Positions 13,695 to 21,894 of a stretch of 39,766 bases of DNA are shown piece by piece. The stretch is from Aneurinibacillus sp. REN35. GTDB taxonomy: Bacteria; Bacillota; Bacilli; Aneurinibacillales; Aneurinibacillaceae. A program made the translations under genes and the position numbers. Below the pieces are notes generated by a model, which was given only the letters and a program-made list of their open reading frames with translations, did no database searches and had not been told where the DNA came from. Location: contig NZ_JBFTXJ020000023.1 of assembly GCF_041379945.2 (NCBI RefSeq), positions 1 to 39,766 on the forward strand, given 5' to 3'. Numbering within the stretch: the stretch's first letter is position 1; every line of letters begins with the position of its first letter.

Positions 13695-15611
13695 ATGAGA
13701 AGTCGTAAAGAAACCTATCGAAAGAAAAATCACCGATCCTCCCTGCTGATCTGGCTTACTATCGCACTCTATGCCATCCTCCTGTACCGGACCGCCTGGA
13801 TTACGGAGGATGCCTATATTACATACCGCACCATCGACAACTTCGTGAACGGCTACGGCCTGACCTGGAATACCGACGAGCGCGTGCAGGTCTATACCCA
13901 TCCGCTGTGGATGTTCCTTTTGTCAGGGGTGTATGCGGTGTTCGGCAATATGTATTGGACAAGCATCATCTTCTCGATGGTCGTGTCGCTTGCGGTCATC
14001 GTCCTTTTCTCTTCACGCATCGCTTCTTCCATACGTACAGCGGCGCTTGGCGTGCTGGTGCTGACATTCTCAAAGGCATTCATGGACTATTCCACCTCGG
14101 GGCTGGAGAATCCGCTCACGCACCTGCTGCTTGTCCTATTCTGCGCGCTGTATTTGAAGCGTAAGCCGGATATACGCGGTCTGTTCATGCTCTCGCTGAT
14201 TGCTGCGCTGGCCATGGTAAACCGAATGGACAGCATTCTGCTGTTCGCCCCGGTGCTTGCCTGGGTGTTCCTTGATACGAAGAACTGGCGGGCCGGGTGG
14301 GGAGCCCGTATCTGCGCGGCGGCGCTCGGATTTCTGCCTTTTATTGTGTGGGAGCTTTTCTCGCTCTTTTATTACGGGGTTCCTGTACCGAATACAGCAT
14401 ACGCAAAGCTAAATACAGGGATTGATTCACTTGCGTATGCCAAGCAGGGTCTCTTCTATTTAAAGAATTCGCTGTTCTATGACCCGATTACGCTGCCTGC
14501 CATCGTGATTGCCTCGCTCGTGCCGCTGCTCGCACGCGATTGGAAGCGAATTCCGATTGCCGCTGGCGCCATCCTGTATGTGCTGTATGTAATTAAGGTT
14601 GGCGGTGATTTCATGAGCGGCCGGTTCATGACCGCCCCGCTGCTCGGTGCCATGATCGCCCTGGTCAGCATGCCACTGACACTTTCACGCAAAATGCTAT
14701 CGGGTGCAGCCGTCGCCATCGCAGCGGTGAGTCTATTGGCTCCGTATCCTTCGATTGCGAGCGATGCTTCCTACGGCACTGTTCGCAAAGGGTTGATTGA
14801 TGAACATGGCATCGCGGATGAACGCGCCTTCTATTATCAAGCTGCCGGACTTCTACGCGCGCATGAAGGGGTGAAGCTGCCTGATTCGCCTATGGTGAAG
14901 AAGGGGATTGCATGGCAGGACCGCACGCTTTCGCTGGAGAGCCATATCGGATTCTTCGGCTTCTACGGCGGACCGAAGCTTCATATCATTGATTCATTCG
15001 CTCTATCTGAGCCGCTGCTGGCACGTCTGCCGATCAGCGAATATCCGAAATGGCGGATCGGCCATTATACGCGGATTATGCCGGAGGGCTACCGGGATAC
15101 GATCGCTTCCGGCGTAAACCGGATCAAAGACCCGAATCTGGCCGCCTATTATGATAAGCTGTCCTTTATCATTGCAGGAGATCTGTTCAGCATGGAGCGA
15201 ATCAAAGAAATCTGGAAGCTGAATACCGGACAGTACGATCATCTATTAGCGGCATATAAGGAGCCGAAGCGAGTTACGCTTCCTCTCGCCGATACGCAGA
15301 AACCGACCGTTCTTCCGCCCACAGGCGCCGACATCGCGCTTGGACGCATCTCCCATGCGAAGCAGCTATCCATTGAGTTAAGCAACAATGATGATTATTA
15401 TGTGATCTTCCTAAAAGGGACGATTGAATTAGGGAATACGATGACAAGCGCCAAAGAAGGACCTGCAGATGGCTTGAAGCCTCATCTTGTGGAGGTGCCG
15501 AAGCAAGCAATAACAAATGGATACGATCGGATCATAGTTCTGCCGCGCCTGCTGGATGGGCAGAGTGATTTTCATTATAAGGTTGGGTCCTTACAGGTAG
15601 AGATACAATGA
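13695..15611 (+). CDS. AftB/TfpW-like GT-C membrane transferase, candidate D-arabinofuranosyltransferase
   Basis: 638 residues. A first membrane helix (17-33) leads to a loop with ITEDAYITYRTIDNF (36-50), containing the Glu-Asp expected to be catalytic. NGYGLTWNTDERVQVYTHP (52-70) follows, and this stretch is the hallmark of the family of mycobacterial AftB (Rv3805c) and the Pseudomonas pilin D-arabinosyltransferase TfpW. About ten further helices reach residue 365, and the last 270 residues form a soluble extracytoplasmic domain, as in AftB. It is the only clear plus-strand gene and is transcribed away from the arabinose operon. AAGGAG lies 6 bases before the ATG. The family call is from remembered motifs. 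The arabinose donor is strongly suggested by the adjacent operon; the acceptor is unknown. Confidence 0.85.
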   Translation: MRSRKETYRKKNHRSSLLIWLTIALYAILLYRTAWITEDAYITYRTIDNFVNGYGLTWNTDERVQVYTHPLWMFLLSGVYAVFGNMYWTSIIFSMVVSLAVIVLFSSRIASSIRTAALGVLVLTFSKAFMDYSTSGLENPLTHLLLVLFCALYLKRKPDIRGLFMLSLIAALAMVNRMDSILLFAPVLAWVFLDTKNWRAGWGARICAAALGFLPFIVWELFSLFYYGVPVPNTAYAKLNTGIDSLAYAKQGLFYLKNSLFYDPITLPAIVIASLVPLLARDWKRIPIAAGAILYVLYVIKVGGDFMSGRFMTAPLLGAMIALVSMPLTLSRKMLSGAAVAIAAVSLLAPYPSIASDASYGTVRKGLIDEHGIADERAFYYQAAGLLRAHEGVKLPDSPMVKKGIAWQDRTLSLESHIGFFGFYGGPKLHIIDSFALSEPLLARLPISEYPKWRIGHYTRIMPEGYRDTIASGVNRIKDPNLAAYYDKLSFIIAGDLFSMERIKEIWKLNTGQYDHLLAAYKEPKRVTLPLADTQKPTVLPPTGADIALGRISHAKQLSIELSNNDDYYVIFLKGTIELGNTMTSAKEGPADGLKPHLVEVPKQAITNGYDRIIVLPRLLDGQSDFHYKVGSLQVEIQ

Positions 15612-15613
15612 TA

Positions 15614-15652
15614 AAAAGCAGCCTGCACGATTTGTGCAAGCTGCTTTTCTTT
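15614..15652. terminator. Bidirectional terminator between convergent genes
   Basis: A stem of 9 + 5 bp (AAAAGCAGC and TGCAC with complements, one mismatch) with a 5-base loop and T-rich flanks on both strands lies in the 46-base gap between the convergent stops at 15611 and 15658. Confidence 0.85.
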
Positions 15653-15657
15653 TACCC

Positions 15658-18315
15658 CTAGCTTCCTTTCTCGATCTCATAGACTTGATTATCGAGCAGG
15701 TAGATGTTGATCTTGTCGTTGCGTACGAAGCTATTCAGCAGGGAATCCAGGTTAGGATGACGCGCGAACAGGCTATCCGGCAGATAGTAGCTGCCCTGTG
15801 CCGTATAAATACGGTCACGGTATGCGGCATCAAGCTGTTGGAATACGGTCGCAATCTTCTTCAGTACAACAATGTTTCTCAGCCCATTGGAGGCTTCGGA
15901 GAGCTGAATCCGGTCACCTGCCTTTAATGCGGTCAAGTTCGTATAGTCGCGGTCGTTGATGCGAATGTTGCTGCCGCTTGGAATGGAGACTTCTGTTACG
16001 ACCCCGTTGTAATCTTTGATGCGGATTTTGGATGTTTCCGCATTAACCGATACGACTTGTCCGAACGTACTCGGAATGACAGCAAGTGACTTGAGCGTAT
16101 CGCCGAGATATGTCGCTTTGACGGTATCGCCCTTCTTCACATCTTTCGCCTTCGGATACGGTACACCCGGAATGGTTAACGTAATCTTACCGTCCAGATA
16201 GAAGGATCGAGCGTTGCCACGGTCATTCTCCCCGCTCAGGCGTTCAGAGCTTTCATTTACCTCGGTAATGCGGTATACATACGAGCGCTCTACATCAATG
16301 TCTGTAATCTTATTGTTGGATACACGCATTGATACATTGTCATTGATACGCAGGTCATCAAGGTCTTCGCCCCGCTCGTCATAAATCACTATATTGGCAC
16401 TCTTATCTGCTACATATACTTTCGTCTCGCCTGTGGTTAAGCGAACCGTCAACAGCTTTGTATCTGTATCCACGCGCAGGATCTGACCCTTAACACGGTT
16501 ATCCGCATTGACGTAGACAACTTTGTTGTCCTGGTCAAGCTGTACGGATACGTTCATATCTTTGCGAATATTCGACAGGGTTGGATTGGAGACGTCATCG
16601 ACAACGAAGCTGGCATTCGCCAGTACTTCATAGCCTACTAGATCCCCTTTCGAGTTTTTCAGCGTGAGAATCCGGTTGCTGGCATCCACTGCAAATACAA
16701 TACCAGACAGCAGATCATTCTGCTTGCCATCCGGATTGGCAGCACGATTCTTCACCGTGATCGACGTAATGATGTTGTTGTCGACCTTGTATTCCAATTG
16801 ATCGCCGGAAGCAATGTCGGAGAGAAGCGGTGAGATGACGCCAGGCACGACAAGCACCGCCGCATCAGCAATGCGGTACGATTGAATCGTGTTATTCGCT
16901 CCTTGAATCGTCATGAAGCGCTCGCCCGGATAGATCGCCTTCACTGTACCTGTCGTACCGCTAGCAGCCTGCTTGGCCTCTAGCACAATGATCTTGGTCA
17001 CTATATCTTTTTCTGTCTCGACACGGATGTTATCGCCCTTCATCAAGTCTTCTACCGTCGGGAATCGCTTGTTTTTGTACTCGACATATGTACTGTCATT
17101 GAATTTATATGCTTTCATAGCTCCGCTTGCCGTCTTGATCATAAGCAGCTTGCCCGCAGTATCAATGTCATGTACTGCACCTTCCATAGCACTTTCCGCA
17201 CCTTCATGCAGACGGGTAATGCTTAGGACGCCCCCTGTAGGAGCCAGCGTAACGAAGATCATGTCTCCCCGAAGTAAGTCCTTCAGGCTGCTCGCTGTAC
17301 CTCCGGCCGCTCCACCGACTGGTGTTTTGCTGTCGACCTGATAGGTTACCAGTTGTCCATCGTCTGTTTTGACGACAAGCATACCTTCTTCTACATACAC
17401 CTTCTCTACGGTGGCGCTGATGGTCTTATTCGCTTCCGCACCGCTCAACACTTCCACGTAGCGAAGCACGCCGTTTTCCACAATAACCATAAGCTTGGAC
17501 GACGGCTTGATCTGATCTACACCTACCGCCTTACCATTGGTGTAGAAAGCCGTGTCCTTGGTGAAGGAATACGTGGCAAGCTGATTTGTTTTTGAGCGCT
17601 TGAAGCTGATCTTATCTCCTGCGATGCCCTGAACATAGCCGATCTGCACACGGTCATTCTCGATCTCAAGATATTTCTCTGCACCGCTAAGCAGCGCAGC
17701 CATCTCCGCTCGGGTGACGGTACGGTTTGGCTTGAAGGAATATCCGTTTTTCTCTGGATAACCAGAAAGCAAGCCGTACTTGCTGGCGGCTTTGACGTAG
17801 TTCTCCGCCCACTCCGGGATGGTGGAGCCATCAGTGAATGTGGTCGCTCCATTCTGTGCCGCAATCAGATTTACTTCTGATTCTTTACCGATCATCCGAA
17901 CGATAAGCTGTGCTACCCATGCTCGTGTAGCCGCCGCATTCGGGTTGAAATTCTTTTCACTTGTGTTTAAGAGTCCCTTTTCAATCGCAAGCGCAATATC
18001 ACCCTTGGCCCAATCAGGCACTGTATAAGGAATGGTTTTTGTTTTGTATAGCGCTGCCTGTTCGGTCAGCCCCATATTCCGGATGGCAAGCACGACAGCC
18101 TGAAGCTGCGTTACCGATTCGTTCGGCCGGAATGTATTGTCCTCGTAACCGGCGATCACATCGCGCAGCGAAAGCTTATTCACGACCTGGGTTGCCCAGT
18201 GACTTTGCGCCACATCACGAAAGCCTGCTCCTGGGGCTGCCTGTACGCCAGACGGAATGACAAGTCCGCTTACAGAAAGGACACCAGCAAGTGTCAATGG
18301 AATGAACCGCTTCAT
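15658..18315 (-). CDS. S-layer homology (SLH) domain protein with about eight tandem beta-repeats
   Basis: 885 residues from ATG 18315, chosen because GGAG lies 10 bases upstream and a signal peptide begins there (MKRFIPLTLAGVLSVSGLV, cleavage near VQAAPG). A start 27 codons further up would add an unlikely tail. Three SLH domains follow at about 30-80, 95-145 and 160-215 (FRDVAQSHWATQVVNKLSL, PDWAKGDIALAIEKGLL, PEWAENYVKAASKYGLL). They bind secondary wall polymer and hold the protein on the cell surface. The rest is about eight copies of a 70-75-residue module with a recurring G-x-V-x-x-(I/V) opening, a T/S-x-x-G-x-x-x-x-Y middle and a final KGDxIxV-type turn. Its size and repeats suit an S-layer or surface scaffold protein. 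Confidence 0.88.
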   Translation of the reverse strand: MKRFIPLTLAGVLSVSGLVIPSGVQAAPGAGFRDVAQSHWATQVVNKLSLRDVIAGYEDNTFRPNESVTQLQAVVLAIRNMGLTEQAALYKTKTIPYTVPDWAKGDIALAIEKGLLNTSEKNFNPNAAATRAWVAQLIVRMIGKESEVNLIAAQNGATTFTDGSTIPEWAENYVKAASKYGLLSGYPEKNGYSFKPNRTVTRAEMAALLSGAEKYLEIENDRVQIGYVQGIAGDKISFKRSKTNQLATYSFTKDTAFYTNGKAVGVDQIKPSSKLMVIVENGVLRYVEVLSGAEANKTISATVEKVYVEEGMLVVKTDDGQLVTYQVDSKTPVGGAAGGTASSLKDLLRGDMIFVTLAPTGGVLSITRLHEGAESAMEGAVHDIDTAGKLLMIKTASGAMKAYKFNDSTYVEYKNKRFPTVEDLMKGDNIRVETEKDIVTKIIVLEAKQAASGTTGTVKAIYPGERFMTIQGANNTIQSYRIADAAVLVVPGVISPLLSDIASGDQLEYKVDNNIITSITVKNRAANPDGKQNDLLSGIVFAVDASNRILTLKNSKGDLVGYEVLANASFVVDDVSNPTLSNIRKDMNVSVQLDQDNKVVYVNADNRVKGQILRVDTDTKLLTVRLTTGETKVYVADKSANIVIYDERGEDLDDLRINDNVSMRVSNNKITDIDVERSYVYRITEVNESSERLSGENDRGNARSFYLDGKITLTIPGVPYPKAKDVKKGDTVKATYLGDTLKSLAVIPSTFGQVVSVNAETSKIRIKDYNGVVTEVSIPSGSNIRINDRDYTNLTALKAGDRIQLSEASNGLRNIVVLKKIATVFQQLDAAYRDRIYTAQGSYYLPDSLFARHPNLDSLLNSFVRNDKINIYLLDNQVYEIEKGS

Positions 18316-18366
18316 ATGTTTCACGCTCCGATTCTGAAATATGTAATAGTTTAAATATTTTAATAA

Positions 18367-18411
18367 CAAAATACAGCCTGTCTTCACGCGGTGCATGTGA
18401 AATACAGGCTG
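18367..18411 (-). terminator. Hairpin terminator after the VanZ-like gene
   Basis: CAGCCTGT and ACAGGCTG pair over 8 bp and TTCAC/GTGAA over 5 more, followed on the minus strand by a short T run (ATTTTG). It lies 31 bases past the stop at 18442 and before the SLH gene. Confidence 0.65.
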
Positions 18412-18441
18412 CTTCAGTATACCATTATTTTATATAATCTT

Positions 18442-18963
18442 CTATATTTTTCTTGCTTGAAATAAGGCGCTGTTCTTGTTCTGCCGCATTTTTCTAAAAC
18501 GAAGCCAGAAGAGGCAGAAGAGGATGCCGCAGGCAGCTCCAAATCCATCCAGCCATACATCAATCAGCGCTCCGTTGCGACGCGCCGTATACAATTGATG
18601 AAGCTCATCTGAGGAGGCATACAGCACAGCGATCAAAAGCGAAAGCAGCGCATTGCGCCACCCGCCTATCTTCAGCGCCCATAAAACGCGGCATAGCAAA
18701 AAACCTAACAGGAAATAGCTGATCAGATGCGCGACCTTGCGCACAAAGAATTCCAGAAAGGCAGGTACACCGAGATGAGCGATGCTAATTTCTTTGTTGC
18801 CATATACGAAGCTAACGCCGGAAAACCAGCGAATGAAGAAATCCTGATTGACATAGGCGCGCAGCAGCGGTTGGATGTTTTGTTTGTCATAGGGGATAGA
18901 GGAAGAAATAAAGATACCCCCGGCAAGCAGGAGGACAGGCAGCCAGATCCACAGTTTTTTCAT
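18442..18963 (-). CDS. VanZ-like family membrane protein
   Basis: 173 residues with four predicted membrane helices. The family motifs are FFVRKVAHLISYFLLGFLL (about 73-91), YASSDELHQLYTARRNG (115-131) and DVWLDGFGAACG (135-146), with conserved Lys-x-x-His, Asp-Glu-x-His-Gln, Arg and Asp residues. VanZ-like proteins are widespread in Gram-positive bacteria and only one is tied to teicoplanin resistance. No other vancomycin-type resistance gene is nearby, so a cell-envelope role is more likely than resistance. The ribosome binding site is weak (AGAG, 12-15 bases upstream). A terminator at 19026 separates it from the coiled-coil gene, so it probably has its own promoter, which I could not place. 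Confidence 0.8.
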   Translation of the reverse strand: MKKLWIWLPVLLLAGGIFISSSIPYDKQNIQPLLRAYVNQDFFIRWFSGVSFVYGNKEISIAHLGVPAFLEFFVRKVAHLISYFLLGFLLCRVLWALKIGGWRNALLSLLIAVLYASSDELHQLYTARRNGALIDVWLDGFGAACGILFCLFWLRFRKMRQNKNSALFQARKI

Positions 18964-19025
18964 CGTTTGACTCAGCTCTTTCTAACATTTTTGCTTCCGT
19001 ACTCATTGTACCGACTCTCTGCACA

Positions 19026-19058
19026 GAAAAAAAGCCCTGAGACTGATCGCCTCCGAGC
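19026..19058 (-). terminator. Rho-independent terminator after the coiled-coil gene
   Basis: An 8-bp stem (GCTCGGAG/CTCAGGGC, one mismatch and one wobble pair) with a 9-base loop is followed by seven T residues on the minus strand, 24 bases past the stop at 19083. Confidence 0.65.
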
Positions 19059-19082
19059 CGCCGCATGTATATATTGATTCCT

Positions 19083-19364
19083 TTATTGATGCTTGATGTG
19101 GAAGATTTCTTTCTCATGCTCCCATAGCTTCGAGTCATGGAATTTTAAAGCTGCCTTAATATCCTGTACATCCTCTTTCATCTCATAGATCGCCTGTCTG
19201 TTCTCCTTCACTTCCTGCTTCACTTCCGCAAACTGGCGCTGCATTTCCTGCTCAATAGAATGCATACGCTGCTCAAGAGCGTGGACACGTTGATCAAGAG
19301 AAGTCACCTTCTGATCAAGAGCTGTTATGGCATCGAGAATCTTATGCAAAAGCTCATTTTCCAT
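19083..19364 (-). CDS. Small cytoplasmic coiled-coil protein
   Basis: 93 residues, almost entirely heptad-repeat coiled coil from residue 5 to 85 (LDQKVTSLDQRVHALEQRMHSIEQEMQRQF and onward, with Leu/Val/Met at a and d). Seven-residue repeats such as ALDQKVT, SLDQRVH and ALEQRMH indicate growth by tandem duplication. No signal peptide or membrane segment. GGGGGGAG lies 6 bases before the ATG. The gene follows a long structured, possibly regulatory RNA (19423-19762) and ends at its own terminator. Proteins of this shape are common in Bacillales and largely uncharacterised. I propose no function beyond oligomerisation. Confidence 0.75.
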   Translation of the reverse strand: MENELLHKILDAITALDQKVTSLDQRVHALEQRMHSIEQEMQRQFAEVKQEVKENRQAIYEMKEDVQDIKAALKFHDSKLWEHEKEIFHIKHQ

Positions 19365-19422
19365 CTTTTCTCCCCCCTTCTATATCCTTTTTTACTTTCG
19401 TGCTGCGATGTACATGTATTTG

Positions 19423-19762
19423 AAAAGACACTCGTCCTACTCAAGAGTGTTGATGATCCAATACGATCTAGAGTAGAACATCACCACACCATGCCCCAAA
19501 CAGGCGTCGGTTCGTCTCCCACACAGCAGCATAGAGGGCCGCTTTTTGCCCCTAGCCAGTCGGGACTGCAAAACATCTGGGTAGAATGCGAGAAGGGAGA
19601 CAATTGCCGTCCTCTTTCGCCTGGCCGGGGCAACCGCTTGGAAAGGTAGACGAAAAGCCTTGTTTGTGTCCTGTTGTGATGTTCTTTTTCTCTCGGAGTC
19701 ATCAACACTCTTGGTATCCATAGATGGATAGATAAGCAATCGGTGTGTTATTATGCTTGTTT
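19423..19762 (-). ncRNA. Unassigned structured RNA, possible cis-regulatory leader of the coiled-coil gene
   Basis: No convincing protein gene lies between 19365 and 19856. Instead five nested helices can be drawn: P1 15 bp (19442-19456 with 19699-19713), P2 10 bp (19475-19484 with 19676-19685), P3 8 bp with one bulge (19498-19505 with 19657-19665), P4 7 bp (19511-19517 with 19648-19654), and a local hairpin of about 11 bp (19588-19601 with 19609-19620). On the minus strand a promoter lies just upstream. A small hairpin followed by CTTTT (19450-19423) shares its 5' arm with the 3' strand of P1, so P1 and the terminator exclude each other, as in riboswitch leaders. I recognise no known family. 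A long inverted-repeat transposon relic is the main alternative. Confidence 0.55.
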
Positions 19763-19768
19763 CCTCTT

Positions 19769-19797
19769 ATTATATCTTCATTTATGCCGGCTGTCTG
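19769..19797 (-). promoter_or_regulatory. Candidate promoter for the structured RNA
   Basis: A perfect TATAAT (19774-19769) with CAGACA (19797-19792) 17 bases upstream on the minus strand. It lies after the tagO terminator and before helix P1, so it would start the RNA near 19762. Confidence 0.55.
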
Positions 19798-19816
19798 CCT
19801 GTTCATATCGAGGCAC

Positions 19817-19853
19817 AAAAAAACCTGCAGGCTCGCTGTCTCCCGCAGGTTTT
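19817..19853 (-). terminator. Rho-independent terminator after the tagO gene
   Basis: An 8-bp stem AAACCTGC/GCAGGTTT with a 16-base loop is followed by seven T residues on the minus strand, directly after the stop at 19857. Confidence 0.85.
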
Positions 19854-19856
19854 GGA

Positions 19857-20954
19857 TTATTTATATTCCTTGTCTGTTGTCATCTGTTTAATTCTGCGTG
19901 CTGTATCAAGCAGCGGCTTCTTCTGACCGACCCAGCCGATCAGCTCAGCCATGAGCTGCAGGACGAGCAGCAGCACGCCAAGAATCGTGAATGCGCCCCA
20001 TAGATAAGACTGGTAAAACACAATGGCCGATGTGGCAAACAGAATGCTGAGCCCGTAGATAGCAAGAACGGCTCCACGGTGGGATAATCCGGCTGCCAGC
20101 AGGCAATGGTGCAGATGTTCTTTGTCTGCGACAGATATCGGCTTCTTATTGAGATAGCGGCGCAGGATCGCAAAGATCGTATCCGAAAGCGGTACGCCAA
20201 GAATAAGAATCGGAATAATGAACGCAAATAGCGTTACGTTCTTAAAGCCCATGATGGAAAGTGCCGCCAGGTTAAACCCTAAGAACAGCGCCCCTGTATC
20301 CCCCATAAAGATCTTCGCTGGGTGAAAATTGTAGCGCAAAAACCCCATGACGCCGCCCAATAAGATGACACAGTATAAGGCGACAACCGCATTTCCCATG
20401 ATTAATGCCATGAACATCATCGCAGCAATCGCAATGCCGGAGACACCGGCTGCAAGTCCGTCAAGTCCATCAATTAAATTGACCGCATTCGTAATCCCGA
20501 CAATCCAGAAGACGGTAAATACAATCGAAATCCATGCCCATTCAAAGTTTAGGATACCCTCAAACGGCAGGTTTATAAATTCAATGCGTAAGCCATAATA
20601 CACAACAACGGCAGCAGCTGCAAGCTGACCGAGAAGCTTTAGCTTCGGAGATAGCTCGAATCGGTCATCCAACGCGCCAACCAGCACGATGATGGTACCG
20701 CCGAGGAAGATTCCGAGAGCCTGGTTCCCATCAATCCCCTGTTGTTCTAAGAACCCAGGGAACAGCAGCCAGTAACCCAGCGTAAATCCCGCATAGATGG
20801 CCAGTCCCCCCATGCGAGGCATCAACCGCTGATGGACTTTGCGATGGTTGGGCTTATCCACAGCGCCAATATAGATGGCGAATTTCTTCACAAGAGGTGT
20901 AGCAACGAGTGTCACGACGAGTGAAAGAATAAACCCGTATACATAAATCTCCAT
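19857..20954 (-). CDS. tagO: Undecaprenyl-phosphate GlcNAc-1-phosphate transferase (TagO/WecA)
   Basis: 365 residues with 10-11 membrane helices. Family motifs occur in order: DKPNHRKVHQRLMPRMGG (38-55), NAVNLIDGLDGLAAG (about 156-170, the Asp-rich catalytic loop), FHPAKIFMGDTGALFLGF (about 211-228) and the cytoplasmic HLHHCLLAAGLSHR loop (about 280-293). It transfers GlcNAc-1-phosphate from UDP-GlcNAc to undecaprenyl phosphate, the first lipid step of wall teichoic acid and secondary cell wall polymers. It follows the TagA-type gene in the same direction, and the two enzymes act in sequence. AAGGAG lies 7 bases before the ATG. Here it probably serves the wall polymer that anchors the SLH proteins encoded on either side. 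Confidence 0.93.
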   Translation of the reverse strand: MEIYVYGFILSLVVTLVATPLVKKFAIYIGAVDKPNHRKVHQRLMPRMGGLAIYAGFTLGYWLLFPGFLEQQGIDGNQALGIFLGGTIIVLVGALDDRFELSPKLKLLGQLAAAAVVVYYGLRIEFINLPFEGILNFEWAWISIVFTVFWIVGITNAVNLIDGLDGLAAGVSGIAIAAMMFMALIMGNAVVALYCVILLGGVMGFLRYNFHPAKIFMGDTGALFLGFNLAALSIMGFKNVTLFAFIIPILILGVPLSDTIFAILRRYLNKKPISVADKEHLHHCLLAAGLSHRGAVLAIYGLSILFATSAIVFYQSYLWGAFTILGVLLLVLQLMAELIGWVGQKKPLLDTARRIKQMTTDKEYK

Positions 20955-20990
20955 GTTTCCTCTCCTTAACGTTTCATCGTTTTTCTTGCT

Positions 20991-21749
20991 TTATTGTCTG
21001 CGTAGAATGACCTGGTTCCATAATACGGATAATGCGAATGTCGGCAGGAGCAGCTGCCGTCTCCACCGCTTCGGCTGTGACAGCAGCCGGTAGAGCCACT
21101 CAAGGTTAAGCTTCTGCCAGAAAACCGGTGCGCGCTTGACTCTGCCTGAGAGCACGTCAAGACTGCCGCCTACACCGATCGCCAGATTGACCGGAAGATC
21201 GGCAAGATGCCGTGCGATCCATTCTTCCTGTCGTGGCGCGCCCAGTGCTACAAACAATAAATGCGGTCGTTCTCGTCGTATATGCTCGATGATTCGTTTT
21301 TCTTCTTCTTCTGTGAAATACCCATCAAAATGCCCGCTGTAACAGGCATGTGGATATTGTTTTTTTAGTGTCTCCGCAGCACCTGCACAGGATTCAGGCG
21401 AAGCTCCTACAAGTACGTATTTCCATCCGTACATATCAGCCTGCGCCATCAACGCATGAAGCAGCTCGTACCCTGCCACACGCTCGGGCAGCGGCTTGCC
21501 AATCCAGCGAGACGCGAGAACGACGCCGATTCCATCCGGTGTGATCACGTTGGCACCATGCAGCAGTTCCATATAAGAAGGGCTCTGTCTTCCCATCATT
21601 ACGATTTCAGGGTTGGCTGTTACGACATGCGTCTGTGTATTCTCCTGAATGCGGCGGGTAAGTATATCGACCGTCTCCTTGCGTGATGCGCATAAAAACG
21701 GTACACCGAGAATGTTGACCCGCTGTTGAGTGTCCATACTTGTCTTCAT
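20991..21749 (-). CDS. tagA: WecG/TagA/CpsF-family glycosyltransferase (N-acetylmannosaminyltransferase-like)
   Basis: The core from VNILGVPF to the C terminus is a full-length WecG/TagA protein. It holds TANPEIVMMG, ANVITPDGIGVVLASRW with the catalytic Asp, LFVALGAPRQEEWIARH, and VGGSLDVLSGRVKRAPVFWQKLNLEWLYRLL, which carries the membrane-docking C-terminal appendage. It would add ManNAc to undecaprenyl-diphospho-GlcNAc made by TagO. The start is uncertain: ATG codons at 21779, 21749 and 21737 are in frame. I chose 21749 because a GGAA lies a few bases upstream and the longest version adds an odd tail (MYVNYESWKW). It lies 36 bases before tagO. Confidence 0.88.
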   Translation of the reverse strand: MKTSMDTQQRVNILGVPFLCASRKETVDILTRRIQENTQTHVVTANPEIVMMGRQSPSYMELLHGANVITPDGIGVVLASRWIGKPLPERVAGYELLHALMAQADMYGWKYVLVGASPESCAGAAETLKKQYPHACYSGHFDGYFTEEEEKRIIEHIRRERPHLLFVALGAPRQEEWIARHLADLPVNLAIGVGGSLDVLSGRVKRAPVFWQKLNLEWLYRLLSQPKRWRRQLLLPTFALSVLWNQVILRRQ

Positions 21750-21785
21750 CCATTTCCAACTTTCATAGTTTACATACACTAAGAC

Positions 21786-21811
21786 GGTACAACCTATCCT
21801 GAGGTTGCACC
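21786..21811 (-). terminator. Attenuator-like hairpin between the acetyltransferase and tagA genes
   Basis: GGTGCAACCT and AGGTTGTACC pair over 10 bp with a 6-base loop. The one variable pair is a G-U only in the minus-strand RNA, which supports that strand. There is no real T run after it, so it may act as a partial terminator or processing site that sets tagA-tagO expression. Confidence 0.45.
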
Positions 21812-21894
21812 GCCTCCATTTTATATCAGATCGTCCAAAACCTCAAATATAAATAAACCTTTTTTCTTGACAAAATCTCTTACATTTCGTCGAA

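Noticed and set aside
18442-18963. Vancomycin or teicoplanin resistance locus
   Set aside because: Only a VanZ-like protein is present, with no VanH/A/X or VanR/S genes nearby. Such proteins are common in the family without resistance.
19481-19708. A 75-codon minus-strand open frame inside the structured RNA region
   Set aside because: No credible ribosome binding site. The product is an unstructured mix of charged, Pro and Cys residues, and the same bases are better explained by nested helices.
19423-19762. Known RNA family (T-box, 6S, SRP RNA, RNase P RNA, common riboswitches)
   Set aside because: None of their conserved sequences is present (for example no T-box GGUGGNACC and no SRP GGAAG-type loop context), so the element stays unassigned.
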